Below are positions 36,291 through 48,994 of a DNA stretch of 64,000 nucleotides, in pieces; positions within the stretch are counted from its first letter, which is position 1, and every line of letters starts with the position of its first letter. Source of the stretch: Primulina eburnea (lineage: Eukaryota > Streptophyta > Magnoliopsida > Lamiales > Gesneriaceae); NCBI RefSeq assembly GCF_022965805.1, contig NC_133114.1:2378761-2442760 (forward strand), written 5' to 3'. Both the position numbers and the translations under genes were made by a program. The notes under the pieces are model-generated. The model ran no database searches and had not been told where the DNA came from. It saw only the letters and a list, made by a program, of their open reading frames with translations.

Positions 36291-36823
36291 TTTTCGTTTT
36301 CAGTATTGTGTTAAGTCAATTCACAGTTTTAGTTCATTATTTTACATTTTGTTTTCAATTTTTGTCATGATTCATCACAGCAATATTTATCGTCGCGTCA
36401 GTAATTTTCAGTGATATATCACTATTTTTAGGCACTATTTCACTATTTTGATTAAAAAAGACTGAATAAATGCAATCAATACCAGAGACTATAAATTCAC
36501 CGATAACACGAAATAGACCGATAATGTAATGTTTCCTCCAAAATAATTGGACTGACCATAAATAAATTTGGACCGCCCCGATGTGAGATTTGGTGGTGCC
36601 TCAAAAGTTTATCAAATCTTTTCAAAATAATACAGTCGACAAGTTCCATACATGTTGTCCAAACAATCACGTAGATATCAGCTGATTGTTGTTCCCTCGC
36701 ACAGACCAATAGACGGAGATTCTTACTTTTAGTTGCTCTCTTCACAACTTATTTCTCGGCTTCGGCCTATTTTCTTGAAAAAAATCTGTTGTAATATTCT
36801 CTTGATCGTTTCTTCTTCACACC

Positions 36824-39320
36824 ATGTGGGATGCTGAAGCCGAATTCGAACCCGATCGTCATCATCGAAATGAAGTCCTTTCGACTAGCAATACAGGAGT
36901 GAAGATTGATGGATTTGTGCAAAAAGGCCAGTCTTGGTAAGGTGTTTGGCTTTCTTCATAAAAATATTTTGTGATTTGAATTGTTTCACTTGATGTTTTA
37001 TGTTGTTAGTCTCGGATTTCATTTTCAACAATGTAAGAAATTCAAGTGAGTGTCCTGAAATTTAATATTTTGTCTGCAACTAGGTACGTTGCAACTGATA
37101 TTCCCAGTGATCTTTTAGTCCAGATTGGAGATATCAGTTTCCATTTACACAAGGTAGTTTAAACCCGTTATTAAGCCATAGTAGAATCACAATCCTGAGT
37201 TGTTATAATCATGAGACTGATCGAGAATCTTGGTTTTGATCCACAGTATCCTTTTATTACAAGAAGTGGGACAATGAACAGAATCATATATAAATCATGC
37301 GGCGAAACCATGAACAAGATAGTTCTTGACGACATTCCAGGAGGGCCCGGATCTTTCGAACTTGCAGCAAAATTCTGCTACGGAATAGCAGTAGATTTAA
37401 CCGCGAATAATATATCCAGCCTAAGATGCGCGGCCGAGTACTTAGAAATGACAGAAGATCTGGAAGAAGGCAATCTCATATTCAAGACCGAAGCTTTTCT
37501 CAACTATGTGGTTCTATCTTCTTGGAGGGATTCAATAATAGTATTGAAAAATTGCGAAATTCTCTCCCCTTGGGCCGGAAATCTCCAAATTGTTCGAAGA
37601 TGTAGCGAATCCATCGCGTGGAAAGCTTGTGCAAATCCTAAAGGTGTTAAATGGCAGTATACCAGGAAACATCCTAGATCAGTTTCCAGTCTGAAATGGA
37701 ATGAGACTAAAGATTCGAGCCCGAGTAGGAACACGCAAGTGCCGCCGGATTGGTGGATCGAGGACGTGTCGATACTGAGGATCGATCATTTTGTTCGTGT
37801 AATAAATGCGATTAAGGTAAAGGGTATGAGGCATGAGTTGATTGGAGCTGCTATAGTGCAATATTCCGCCAAATGGCTGCCTTGTACGATTCAAGAGAAT
37901 CCGGTTTCGAGGTCCGGGGGCAATGGCAGTAGCAGCAACTGGAAAGACGGGTTACTACACATGATAGTTTCGGGTTCGAGAGACAGTATAGCACCAAGTC
38001 AGGCTAAGGATCAGAGAATGATTCTTGAAAGTCTGACAAGTATTATTCCACCACAGAGAGACAGTGTTTCCTGCAGCTTCCTTCTCCGGATGCTTCAATT
38101 GGCAAACATGTCCAACATGGCTCCGGCATTGGTGACCGAACTGGAAAAGCGTGTCGGTATGCAGCTCGAAGAAGCAGCATTGGTCGATCTGCTGATACCT
38201 AGTTATTACAACAAGAATGAGACAGTTTACGATGTCGACCTTGTTCGGAGGCTTTTGGAGCATTTTCTTGTTCAAGAACAGACGGAAAGCTCAAGCCCAA
38301 ATCAAGGTTCGTTTACAGAAATTAAAATTTTAGATTCGGCTCGACCAGTGAGTAATTATAATGCCAAGATGAGGGTCGCAAAGCTCGTCGACAGTTATCT
38401 TACAGAGGTCTCGAGAGACAGGAATATGTCACTGTCCAAATTCCAGGTCCTGGCCGAGGCCCTGCCCGAGTCATCAAGAATGTGCCACGATGGATTGTAC
38501 CGAGCAGTCGACTCCTTTCTTAAGGTAAAAATTTGGAAAATTTTATTTTTCATTTTAATTATTACAATCATTTAACTATCCTCCTCCCACAGTTAATTTT
38601 GGTCTCCAGTCATCAAAACCATTTTTGTTCTGATTTTGAAGAAATAAAATTTCCTAAAGAAATATAATTGTTATACTGAAGTATACGATAAAATGAAGGG
38701 AAAAAAAGCAGTAAGTCACAAACAAGATTTAAAGTTGATTTCGGACACATTTCGAACGCAACTAAATTCGACAGGCGCATCCAACAATGACGGAGCACGA
38801 AAGGAAGAGGCTCTGCCGGATAATGGACTGCAAGAAACTCTCCGTCGATGCATGCATGCACGCCGCGCAAAACGAGAGACTCCCCATCAGAGTCGTGCTG
38901 CAAGTCCTCTTCTCCGAGCATGTGAAGCTAAGCAACGCCGTATCCAAAAACAATTCAAAAGAATCCCCGGAAGCCAACGTCTACAAGCCCTTGATGATCT
39001 CGAACGGAAAAACACTACTCGAAGGAACTCCACAGTCGTTTCAAGAGGACTGGGCGACGGCGAAAAAGGACTTAAATACTCTAAAATTCGAACTCGAAAG
39101 TGTTAAGAGTCAGTATCTTGAACTCGAGAAGAATATGGAAATGCTACAAAGAAAGTTCGATAAGGGGAGTAAAACGAAGCAAACAACAACTTGGACCACA
39201 GGGTGGAAGAAGCTGAGAATGTTAGCTAAGATGACAGAAAATAATGACCCGAGGTCTCAGGTGCCGAATGAAGAACAGGCTAAAAAGGCAACAAGAAGAT
39301 GGAGGAATTCGATTTCTTGA
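36824..39320 (+). CDS. BTB/POZ-NPH3 family protein (SR1IP1-like), 4 exons
   Basis: Exons 36824-36936, 37084-37153, 37247-38524 and 38775-39320, in phase, give 668 residues. The N-terminal BTB fold (about 38-140) includes D-I-P-S-D-L-L-V-Q-I-G-D and F-H-L-H-K-Y-P. The NPH3 domain follows, with the conserved W-W-I-E-D, K-F-Q-V-L-A-E-A-L-P and A-C-M-H-A-A-Q-N-E-R-L-P blocks. A coiled coil lies near residues 575-610. NPH3 proteins are substrate adaptors for CUL3 ubiquitin ligases. The start MWDAE and the R-C-A-A-E-Y-L-E-M-T-E-D region suggest the SR1IP1 (At5g67385) subgroup, which targets the immunity repressor CAMTA3/SR1; that subgroup call is from memory. No defects seen. Confidence 0.9.
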
Positions 39321-40055
39321 AGAACAATTGTGTAGCCGGTAATCAAACAAAGTAAAATATTTCAAGATTTTCTTCATTTTCATGTTCACTCACATTAATG
39401 GACACAATTTTTGTGATCCTAAATATCTTATATCAATCGAACTGCTCGGTTTTTCAGCTAGTATCACTCTGTGATCATATTACAGAACAAATCTTCTGGC
39501 TTGGACCTTCTTTCCCTTTACTCAAATCAAAATGTATTGTTTGAATCTGTGTTTTTTGAAATATTATGAACTTGTTTAAAAGTGGTCCATACGAAGTGCA
39601 TGTGGTGTGGTGAGAATCGTTTATTTCGATTGCTCATCGTGCACTGTAGGCTCACCCCCTTCGAGGATTTCTATGTTTGTTAAATCGAGTAGAATGAATC
39701 GATTTTGTGCTCCAATTTGATTTGTGGGAGCCTATTAACTTGAGCATGTGTTCTTTCGAGTTACGGCCAACAAAAATGATATATATTTTTTTTGTCTGGA
39801 TTGGAACAAAAATATAAAACGCTATTTTATCAATAAACAACTAACTGTATACAATACATTAAAAAGTTATAACAAATAATAATTAAAATCAAACGGCTCA
39901 CAATTTAAGCAAATTAACTCAAGTCACATTAACAAACACGTCCAAAAAAGAATTATGTAATCAAACCAAATTAATAGCAGAAAAGTGTAAGACTGATATC
40001 TAAGATATATGAGACAATCCCAGTATATAGACACATTCTCCCCGGACTCATGGGC
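39321..40055. other. 3' region of the NPH3 gene and spacer
   Basis: Presumed 3' UTR then AT-rich DNA. Nothing else recognised. Confidence 0.5.
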
Positions 40056-40322
40056 CTAACATCGGGCGCGGGAAAATTTTCGTACTTTAAATTGATCCAG
40101 CTCCCAATCTCCCCTAATTTCATTAATATCCAATGAAACCCTGATCCGTAAATAAGAACACCATGTACCAGTGAAGTTATTCAGATCAGCCTCTATGAAA
40201 CCACTGATGAAGTTTCCAATGTCTCTAGCTAATTTTCCAGAGATAAAACCACTTGGAATATCACGAGCTTGTTGGTTGGACATGCACGGGTTATCTTGAG
40301 CTGGTTGGACTCTTAAGTTCAC
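40056..40322 (-). pseudogene. LINE ORF1-type (DUF4283 / CCHC_4) remnant
   Basis: An 88-codon minus frame contains L-A-R-D-I-G-N-F-I-S-G-F-I-E-A-D-L-N and Y-L-R-I-R-V-S-L-D-I-N-E. This matches the 'IG-x-x-I-G-x-x-x-E-V-D ... L-R-V-R-V-x-[ILV]-D' pattern before the knuckle in plant LINE ORF1 proteins. The knuckle and the rest are missing. Confidence 0.5.
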
Positions 40323-40396
40323 TACGAAAACATTATTTCTTATTTATCTTCCACGAGGGTGATAAATTCGAAATTTTTCAGTGGGAATATGATTTT

Positions 40397-40580
40397 GAGT
40401 AGATATTTCATAAGACGATTTCACGGATCTTTATTCTTGAGACGGATTAATCATGTCCACATTTACAATAAAACGTAATATATTTGTTATAAAAAAGTAA
40501 TAATTTTTCGTGCATGACTCATATAGAATATTCGTTTCACAAAATTGACTCGTGAGACCGACTCACATGAGTTTTTGTGT
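40397..40580 (-). repeat. GAGACGGTCTCAC dispersed repeat, copy 6
   Basis: Diverged copy with recognisable core and both end palindromes. Confidence 0.82.
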
Positions 40581-40987
40581 ATGATTCAATTACTAAAGTC
40601 ATATATGATGGTTGCATCTTGATATACATGTAAATTAATTATATATTATATAAATTTAACAAAGAGATATGAATGAGACGATAAGATTCAAATGTCACTT
40701 TTTAGATCAAACCTTAAACTCAAGACACGGTTATAACACGAACAGTTCCTTGAACACCTCACCTTTCTCCCCACCCACACACAGAAAGAATTAATTTTTA
40801 CCAAACAAAATCCTGAACTATCGCGGCACCCTTCGTGTTTCGTTAACCCCTTGATCATTGTACAGTCGCCTGAATACAATAAACCTTAAACAAACAATGA
40901 ATAATGGAATGACCCTCGAGTCCCCACGGTCCCCACACGCAAGAAAAAACGTACGCTCGTTCAGTTCACAGCCCCTCCGTTCCGCGC

Positions 40988-40994
40988 TATATAT
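40988..40994 (+). promoter_or_regulatory. Candidate TATA box of the methyltransferase-like gene
   Basis: TATATAT in a GC-richer context, followed by a C/T-rich leader (41035-41160) typical of plant 5' UTRs. An upstream ATG at 41262 opens a 36-codon frame ending at 41370-41372. Confidence 0.5.
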
Positions 40995-41334
40995 GAACAT
41001 ACAGTTCCCACGCAAATCCCATCAAGAAAATTTATCCCTTTTCACGTTACATTCATTGCACCGCAGTGCTTTTTCTTGTTTTTTTCTCTCTTTTCCACAC
41101 CAACCCTTCTTTCTTTTCAACCATCACATTTCTTTATCTCTATTATTGGTGTTGTTTGAGTTTCAGACAGTGTTTCTGGTTTCTTGTGCTCGAAATGTGA
41201 ATAGAAAGCACCCTTTGAATGGATTTGTTCAAGTAAGGTGGGGGATTGAAATAGGACGAGTATGGAATTAGCAAGAATTAGGCAATTGATGGTTCTATGG
41301 TGTAGAATCCGAAGTACTCGTGTTGCTCTAATGG

Positions 41335-42747
41335 GTGGAAACCACACGGCTGCCAGATTTTGCTCTCGCTAAGATTGTTTACTTCATTGTGGTGCTAGTT
41401 TTTTCAATCTCCTTCGCAGTTGATTCTTTGATTTCAGCTTTGTTTCTGTTGTACAAAAGCATTTCAGAAGTCAAGTCTAGAAAAATTCTTTCTTTGATAC
41501 TATTTAATCCAGAGATGAATAAATTGGGTCGAGGGTACCGAGCTAAGAATATGGGGTATGCTTCGAATGAGCTGAATGGGGTTGGATTTGGGTTTAATTC
41601 TCCAACCCTTTTGGTAATCAGGCTACCTGAATCGCGGGTTTTGCGTATCATGTCAAGATCTATGTTCGTGGCTATGGTTATTCTGGCATTGCCCACGATT
41701 GGCTCTATGATCAGAGCCTCGTCCAATGGCGCTCTGTACGACAAGGGTGGCGATTCAGTCATCGGTGGTGGGTTCAAAATTCTGCCTATTTTGTTCCGTG
41801 ATTTGTTGGACGAAGGCCTGATCAAGAAAGGCCACAAAGGTTTCATTTTGGGGGCTGGCATGGGTGAAACTGAAGATGATTTGGAGTTCTTGAAGGATGC
41901 TGGCATTGATTTGTTCACCGGATTTAATCTGCAGCTCAAAAAGGTTGTTGAAAACAGGCTGTTCGATTTCGTATTCGCCTTGAGTTTTGATGTGATTCAG
42001 GTGTTTGATGGTGTTGTAAAGGATGGCGGATTGGTGATCTCGCCGTTGGGCGATGACTACTCCAGCAAGCTAAAATTTCTAAGAAATTACAAGATTGTTT
42101 ATCTAAAAAGGTTCGAGAACACTGTGACTGCGATGAGGAAAAACCGGGGATCGCGGGATGGAAGGGAAAATACCCCTGTGGATCAAGTGTTATGTGGCGT
42201 TACAGTGGATGAAAAGAAAGCTGCATTGGAGGGGTTAGAGGATGCATATCTCGAACCTCCTAGGCATGAAGCCTTGACAAGAAAATCAAGGTTTACATCA
42301 CGAAAAATCAAGTTCCTTCCTGATCTTTTGAAAGATTCGTTGGATAAATACCCCCGTCGAGTTTTCGTCTCGGATGACTCAAGTGCACTTGACTGGTTTT
42401 ACAAGAACTATCCCATGAGGGATCAAGAATTCGAAGTTTATAACTTGGATATCGTGAGTAACAGTGAATTAGCTGAAGGTGTACTCATTCAAGGAACGGA
42501 GGTATCAACCTGGTTAACGAAGAACATAAAACGCGATGACTACGTCGTGATGAAAGCCGAGGCAGATTTGGTGGAGGAGATGCTCAGAGATAGGACATTG
42601 TATCTTGTGGATGAATTGTTCTTGGAGTGCAAGAATCAATGGCAAGATCGAGGAGTGAATGGGAGCAAGAGGGCATATTGGCAGTGTTTAGCATTGTATG
42701 GTCAAGTGAAGGATGAGGGGATTGCAGTACACCAATGGTGGAGCTAA
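41335..42747 (+). CDS. Membrane-anchored plant methyltransferase-like protein (DUF7870-type), start uncertain
   Basis: A single open frame of 470 codons; its first ATG is at 41515, giving 410 residues. Upstream in frame, 41335-41514 encodes a hydrophobic stretch (K-I-V-Y-F-I-V-V-L-V-F-S) without an ATG, preceded by a stop at 41329-41331. A second hydrophobic segment near residues 105-125 (L-R-I-M-S-R-S-M-F-V-A-M-V-I-L) is a likely signal anchor. The remainder has an SAM-methyltransferase-like glycine motif (G-F-I-L-G-A-G-M-G-E) and a long plant-specific C-terminus ending in a Trp/Cys-rich Q-C-L-A-L-Y-G block. Such proteins are predicted Golgi/endomembrane type II proteins of unknown substrate. 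The family call is moderate and activity is unproven. Confidence 0.7.
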   Translation: METTRLPDFALAKIVYFIVVLVFSISFAVDSLISALFLLYKSISEVKSRKILSLILFNPEMNKLGRGYRAKNMGYASNELNGVGFGFNSPTLLVIRLPESRVLRIMSRSMFVAMVILALPTIGSMIRASSNGALYDKGGDSVIGGGFKILPILFRDLLDEGLIKKGHKGFILGAGMGETEDDLEFLKDAGIDLFTGFNLQLKKVVENRLFDFVFALSFDVIQVFDGVVKDGGLVISPLGDDYSSKLKFLRNYKIVYLKRFENTVTAMRKNRGSRDGRENTPVDQVLCGVTVDEKKAALEGLEDAYLEPPRHEALTRKSRFTSRKIKFLPDLLKDSLDKYPRRVFVSDDSSALDWFYKNYPMRDQEFEVYNLDIVSNSELAEGVLIQGTEVSTWLTKNIKRDDYVVMKAEADLVEEMLRDRTLYLVDELFLECKNQWQDRGVNGSKRAYWQCLALYGQVKDEGIAVHQWWS

Positions 42748-43457
42748 TTGTGATGTAAGGGAGAACACAGATTTCTCAATTATTTGTGATACTTTTTCTT
42801 GACTTTTTTTATGGCATATATGCTATAAGAAGTTCGATCTTTTTGTTCTTTCTCCTCATAATTGTTTTCTTGTGTTCGTATTGTGAAGTAAATGCATTAT
42901 GACAGAGAATGAATGAAAGAAATAAAAGTGGGTTGTTGGTATATCACCACGATCGTTCTATTCTTTATTTTTGCTATTTTATTAAAGGGATACTTTATTG
43001 AGTTTGGTGAAGCAGCAGCTTAGCATATTTCGAAGTTCGAATCAAGGGAAGAACTTATTTTTTCAAAATTATGAAGTCTCAAATTTGAAGAATTTTAGTG
43101 GGTTGTCACTTGCTTGCTTCTCCTGGTCTGACCCTGTTGGTTTGCTTCTAGCTTTTAGTTGAGAAATGCAGCTCTGGACAGGGGAGAACTCATTTAACAA
43201 ATACCAAAAGCAGTACTACATATTTATTTGTGTAAACAATATCAAAGATAGATCATTCTCGACCCCTAAAACAAGTGGTTGAACGTAAATAAACATTGTA
43301 AACTATATCTAAAACCAGATTACACGGGATACATAGATAACTGATAACAGTAGGTAGTACAAAAACATTCTATAAAGCAGAATAATAGCCCTTCTCCTTG
43401 AATCTTCACACTTATTGTTACTTTTGCTTAATGCAAACGCATGGCATTTGATTACTC
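42748..43457. other. Convergent 3' regions
   Basis: Spacer between two genes that face each other; presumed 3' UTRs. Nothing else recognised. Confidence 0.5.
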
Positions 43458-43784
43458 TCAAGGAGTAGTGGTAGTTTCTGGAGTCGGGATAGTTGGAGTG
43501 AATGGAGCAGTAGGAAAGTTTGGAACACCGGGGAATGCAGTAGTTGGTGGGAACTGTGGGAGATTCGGGATCGAGGGTGTCGTTGGATTGGTGTAAGGAG
43601 ATGGAACCAATGGTGGAAACGATCCCGGAGTTCCGAATGCTGGGATCGAAGGGAACGGAAGAGTGGGATTGATTCCCGAAAAAAACGGGGTTGTCAGGAG
43701 ACGACGAGCTGCTGAGGCTTTCTCCATGCCTGAAAACGACATGGAAATGAGGAATAATAAGCAGAAAAATTTGCATGAAGCCAT
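43458..43784 (-). CDS. Small secreted proline-rich cell-wall protein
   Basis: A 108-residue single-exon ORF. Residues 1-25 form a signal peptide with a hydrophobic core and a cleavage-like A-S-A. An A-R-R-L-L motif follows, typical of 'putative cell wall protein' families. The mature part is rich in Pro, Phe, Thr and Gly with P-x-x-P spacing and no cysteines. It has no catalytic motif and is likely apoplastic. TATATAAA at 43851-43844 lies about 60 bases upstream of the ATG, which supports the start. It lies tail to tail with the methyltransferase-like gene. The function of the family is not known. Confidence 0.82.
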   Translation of the reverse strand: MASCKFFCLLFLISMSFSGMEKASAARRLLTTPFFSGINPTLPFPSIPAFGTPGSFPPLVPSPYTNPTTPSIPNLPQFPPTTAFPGVPNFPTAPFTPTIPTPETTTTP

Positions 43785-43843
43785 GGATAAGTGTTTGAGT
43801 GGATTAGTTGGAATGATGCAAGAATGTAAGGATTGGGTGAGGG

Positions 43844-43851
43844 TTTATATA
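43844..43851 (-). promoter_or_regulatory. TATA box of the small cell-wall protein gene
   Basis: TATATAAA on the minus strand, 60 bases from the ATG at 43784. Confidence 0.7.
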
Positions 43852-45398
43852 GTTGAAAATTATGGATTCTTGAATATGGAAACCCTCCCACCCGTTGAGC
43901 ATTTATTTTTCTTGAATCTGCTTCACCTTATTCCAGCTTGACCTATAAAGGCAGTTGATCAGGTTGTTGAATGTTGATTACCAAACAACTATATGGCTGT
44001 GCTAATAAATATATTATTACAGCAGCAACAAATGGATTCACATTTCACAGGGAAGTGTGTCGACTTTTGCTTTTGCTTATATGCCTTGTCTTGTCTCGCC
44101 TCCGCTCTAGAATAGTTTGTTTCGGCTCCAAATTTGTGTTGGTACGGTTCACCATAACGGTCGTGGGGCTGTCGAGGAGTCTATTGTTCCAGTTGCATGA
44201 ACATTTCACGGAACGAACACAGATGATTGTCGTGGAACTTTTTAATAAAAATTTTGAAAGATATCTTATGAAAATTTAAACAGAATGGGAAAATATTTAA
44301 AATAAAACTACCCATTTCAGTCACAAAATTTTGTTGCAGTAGATATCGCTGTTCTAACAGTCGATCCGCGGCTGCGACGGTTAATCGTACATGGTCCTGA
44401 GACCAGAAGATATGCATGTTGTTTTTGATCCTTCATACTCTAGACTCTCTGCGACTGCATCAATCATTGGCGACACAATTAAGTCAGTTGAATTTGTCTC
44501 ATGTCCGTAGCAAAGCAAAGTACTGCAGTTGAGTGTCGGCTCTCCAAAAAAAAAAGAACAACAATCCAAATTTCTCGTGTAATTGTTTTAAAAAATCCTT
44601 AGTTTTGCCTGTGATCCTTATTCTAAAATCTTTTTTGGGTAATCCAGCTTGTACTTGTAGTGCAGGGTCCAGTACCAGTTCATGCTGGCTGTCGCTTCGC
44701 TGACACAACTTTCTTTACGAGCCACCACCAAACCAATACACTAGAGCATATATGTATCTGTCCCAAAATTCATTAACTCATTCTTTCACCAAACTTTTCA
44801 TTCCATTATGATTTGCATTATGGATATGAATTATTTGAGCTGGTTTTGATTAATATTTCTTTTCAAATTATACTACTCAGTAGTCAAGCGGTGCTGACCT
44901 TGCTATCAATATATGTGTCACATGAGACCATGGGGGCAAATATCTTTCAAACAGATTACATGATGATCACCACATATATGTGTTCCTTATTCTGTCTTAA
45001 TAATGCGATGCCATAAAATCAGAAATAATGCATAAATGCCATCAAGAAACATAAATTGAGGGTGGGGGGAGGGGGGTGGGGGGGTGGTTCAGAGTAGTAA
45101 AAGTTACAGCACACGAGCGATAAAACTTTGCACAGGCTGTTGATGGCAGTGCTGATAATATCGTGCCAGGCTGCTTTGGCCCTCATAAAGATTAACCATT
45201 TCCAAGTTTCGAGGCACTTTGGCTCGGTGGATTCTCCATGGCCTTTGGATTGGTGTGGGGCCAACACACTTAACGGTGGGTAGTGAATTTCACCACCGGT
45301 GTGGCATATCCTTTTCCCTCGGTCTCTAACGTGAAGTGAGTAAAAAATCATCTTAGAATTTGAAGATCTTGTATAATGAAAATAAATTAAAAAAATTT
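43852..45398. other. Intergenic with a G-rich tract
   Basis: No assignable ORF; frames at 44181-44708 and 45019-45351 (-) lack known domains. A G-run cluster at about 45061-45087 (four or more runs of at least 3 G within 28 bases) fits a G-quadruplex pattern. Confidence 0.5.
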
Positions 45399-46762
45399 AC
45401 ATTTACAATCTTGGGGAAATAGTTTACACATGTTATATAAAATCTAATTGTTTGGAAAAAAAATGAAGAAACAATACAACATCGTGTTGAGGAATCATTA
45501 TTGGTTTACAAAAAAACTTATTCAAATTACCTAAATCATAATATTTGATTTGATTGTATTTGTAATTAAAGATAAAATATGATAAATAATAATAGATAAG
45601 GGATATGCATGGACAAACACTCAACATTAATTGTATATCATAAATGATTACCGAAAGACAAAAAATATACATACCTCTAATAATTAACACATATGAAACA
45701 AAGACAATTTAGTAAATAAACAATGAAAACTCACACATTTATAATAGACTAGTAGCAAAGCACGCGTGTTGCAAGTGGGTAACGAATTTGAGTACATTGT
45801 AAATATTGTTCGTAAATTTGTAAATCAATATGGAGACATAATTTTTTCACAAATTTTTCAATAACAAATGTTATTTCACAATTTATCTATCATTTCAAAC
45901 AACCATAATTTAATTTCTTCAATATTTTCCTTATTTGATTTTTGAATCATTCAATATCTTTCTCATCTTTTTTTAAAAAAATTACTGCTTCTTTGTTTGA
46001 TTAAATTCAGCAATTACATCATCAAATCTGATTTTTATGTTTCTTTTTCATTATCGGATTTGATGTTGATTAATAACTTAATTTATTTTCAATTATCCTT
46101 GTTTTATGTTGATGTTATTTAAAGAAACTATATATATATATGACTCTCGTGATTTTTCTATGTTTTAACTTTTTTTAGATTTCAAATAATATTTTTTCTT
46201 TTTCATTCAAATAGAAATGTATACATGATGATTATCATTTCTTACTATTAGAGAATTATACGATTAAGTGAAATATTGAGCTGTTAATTAATAGATTTTT
46301 ATATCATTGATTTGATAAAAAAAATATTGAGAAAACGTAATGTATTTGAAAAAATAAAAATATAGTTATATCTTCATTCTTAATTATCTTCTTTCCTTCT
46401 TTTTTTTCATCTCATTTTCTTTTGAAATATTATTGTAAATCAAAGTTCATATCTATGAACAATTGAAATATGACATCGAAATGAATGTCATTATTTAAAA
46501 ATATAAACTATCTAAGTAAAGAATTTAATTTAAATTTTAGATTTGATATATGTACGTGTGTGTGTTCATCTTCTCACACTTTTTTATTTGTATTTTAACA
46601 TGATAAGATAAGATGGACTTATATCCTCTGATTTTATATTATTGATTCATCTGTTTCGAATTAATGGATAATGTCAAAGGTAGTGACGATGCAAATATTG
46701 AACCTCGAGATGTAACTTTGGAATTAAATCGACCAACCAAAAACAAAGAAAGGGTAAAATTC

Positions 46763-48994
46763 TGTGGGGACTCGGACGCTAATTCATTCCTTAATCGTCT
46801 TTAGGAATATTTAATCATTTATAATAAACAGGGTCTAATTTTTTTTTTTAAATACAAAGCGGAAACGTAATGTAATTAAATGCAAATTACATATTAAACA
46901 TAAACATACAATTATCGTATTATCTACAATAATCCGACTAGGTTCAACTACATGTCAGTGCTGAATCCTAAGTTGCTTCTGAGCCCGGATCTCCACGCTA
47001 TCTAGTCCAGCCTCGTTCTTATCTTGACCTCGCTTCTATCCCACCTGTTGCCAGGCACACATACAAACAAGACAACAGCCGGATAACTCCGGTGAGATAT
47101 AAATATCCCAGTATAAATCATGTATACATGCAATCATATAAACCATATAAAAGCATATAACAGACAATCATATCATATATCCAAATCATGACATGAATCA
47201 GTAACAAGAATACATCATATTCTAAACATGTACCCTAATCCGGAACATAAATGAATATCAAGAATAATTCATATTCTAAACATGTACCAATATCAGGAAC
47301 ATAAAGGGACATGAACCATATTCAGGAACATAAATCAACATCAATAAACATAAGTCAATATAACTGTCACTCAAACTCGTGACTCTACATTTTAGACTAG
47401 ACTCAATCCTAGCCTAGGGATCCCGGTTTCCAGATGTGGTGTTCCTATATCGAATTCCGTAATAGAAGGAACCGTGATTCCATTACTCGATATAACCAAA
47501 TATGGTGTTCCTATATCGAATTACGATATAACCAATTATGGTGTTCCTATATCGAATTCCGTAATAGAAGAATTCTAATTCTATTTACTCGATATAACCA
47601 AACATCTGGTGTCCTGACCTAACCGTCATGGACTGTAGCTCTATCGTTCATATCCTATCTTGAGACATCGTGCAATGTGTCTGTGGCGATACCACCACTA
47701 TCAGGCACTTCTGTCACAAGATTACTCGTCTAATACCTGTCATCTATAATTCAAGAAAACAAGTACATCAGTCAATTTACTGCAAATGTCAATGTAATAA
47801 AATAAAGTATGTGATTTAGGGAAACTCGAGCCAAACCTTACTCGAGTTGTGCAATCCCAACTCAACATTAATTTATACCTTTATCTTCTCGCTCAGAAGG
47901 TCAGAAGAAGAAGAAGAAGTCCCGACTCTATCTCGGTCCATTCTCAATCTGGTAATAACAATACCGAACAGATATAATATCAATATACCACTCAATTCAA
48001 TACCTGTTCTGATCAATATTCAAATCAAAATATACTATGATCAATATTGAATCAATATGCAATCTAAATCAATACCGAATCTGATCAATATTAATCCACT
48101 GATGTTTCGACGGTATAATAATACAATCTCGATAACCCCGTCAATCCAAACATCACAGATATAATACCTAGACTTTGTAAGCAGTATCAGTATAACTCAT
48201 AATCTCAATGATAATACAATTATGATATCGAATCTCAATCAAACCGACTCCGAAAATCATAACAATTACATAATCAGTCTGTTCTTCGATCTGACTTTAA
48301 TTCTACGATGTCTACTATGTCAAGAACATCATATATGACTCGTATTCAATTCTGACAACATCATAATTCCAAACGATATCCAAACGTAACAAAACTTACG
48401 TCCAGTTGCAGCTGTCGTCGCTAGGAACACGGTACTGTACTCGGATTCGAAAACAGACAGACGGATTGCTCGTAACTCGCAAAATAATTATCGAAGAAGT
48501 GTTAAAGCTCTTCCCCAGCTATTCGTTCCTTTTCTGATAATTTACGTTTGTATGTATATATATATATACACGTCGCACGGTGAGGCCAAATGGCAAATTT
48601 ACGTTCTGCATGCCTCGCGCATATGCGCGCTCAAAGTTCGCGCATATGCGCCAGAAGCCTTATCCAGCTACTGGACTACTCGCGCATATGCACGACATAT
48701 CTCGCGCATATGCGCAAGATCTCGCGCATATGCGATCTTGCGCATATGCGCGAGAGGTTCTGTCTCGCGCATATGCGCGAGAGCACGCTTTCCGCCGCGC
48801 ATGTGAGCCGAACTCTCTGGACTTGCTGTTGGACGCTTCGCGCATAGCTCGCGCTTCACGATTCAAAATCCAATTCCAACGTGTCCCTTTATATCACATT
48901 AATTAATCTATAAATCATTTCAGATTAATCTCAGATTACGGTAATTATACTCAAATCATTTCAGATTAGGGTAATTCAATTCTCGGGCCTTACA
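46763..48994 (-). mobile_element. Solo LTR with a GCGCATATGCGC palindrome array
   Basis: On the plus strand TGTGGGGACTC...CGGGCCTTACA, so the LTR starts TGTAAGGCCCG on the minus strand. Exact 5-bp TSD AATTC (46758-46762, 48995-48999). Length 2232 bases. It holds a CTATATCGAATT repeat cluster (47440-47600) and, near its transcription-proximal end, seven or so GCGCATATGCGC-type palindromes (48605-48785). No gag-pol. A diverged sister unit at about 50510-50550 has the uninterrupted site. Confidence 0.88.

Noticed and set aside
48600..48790. CRISPR-like array at the palindrome cluster
   Set aside because: Irregular spacing, no unique spacers, plant nuclear context.
48552..48906. Open frames repeating A-H-M-R-x-x or R-I-C-A-R
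   Set aside because: They only translate the GCGCATATGCGC array of the solo LTR, in several frames at once.
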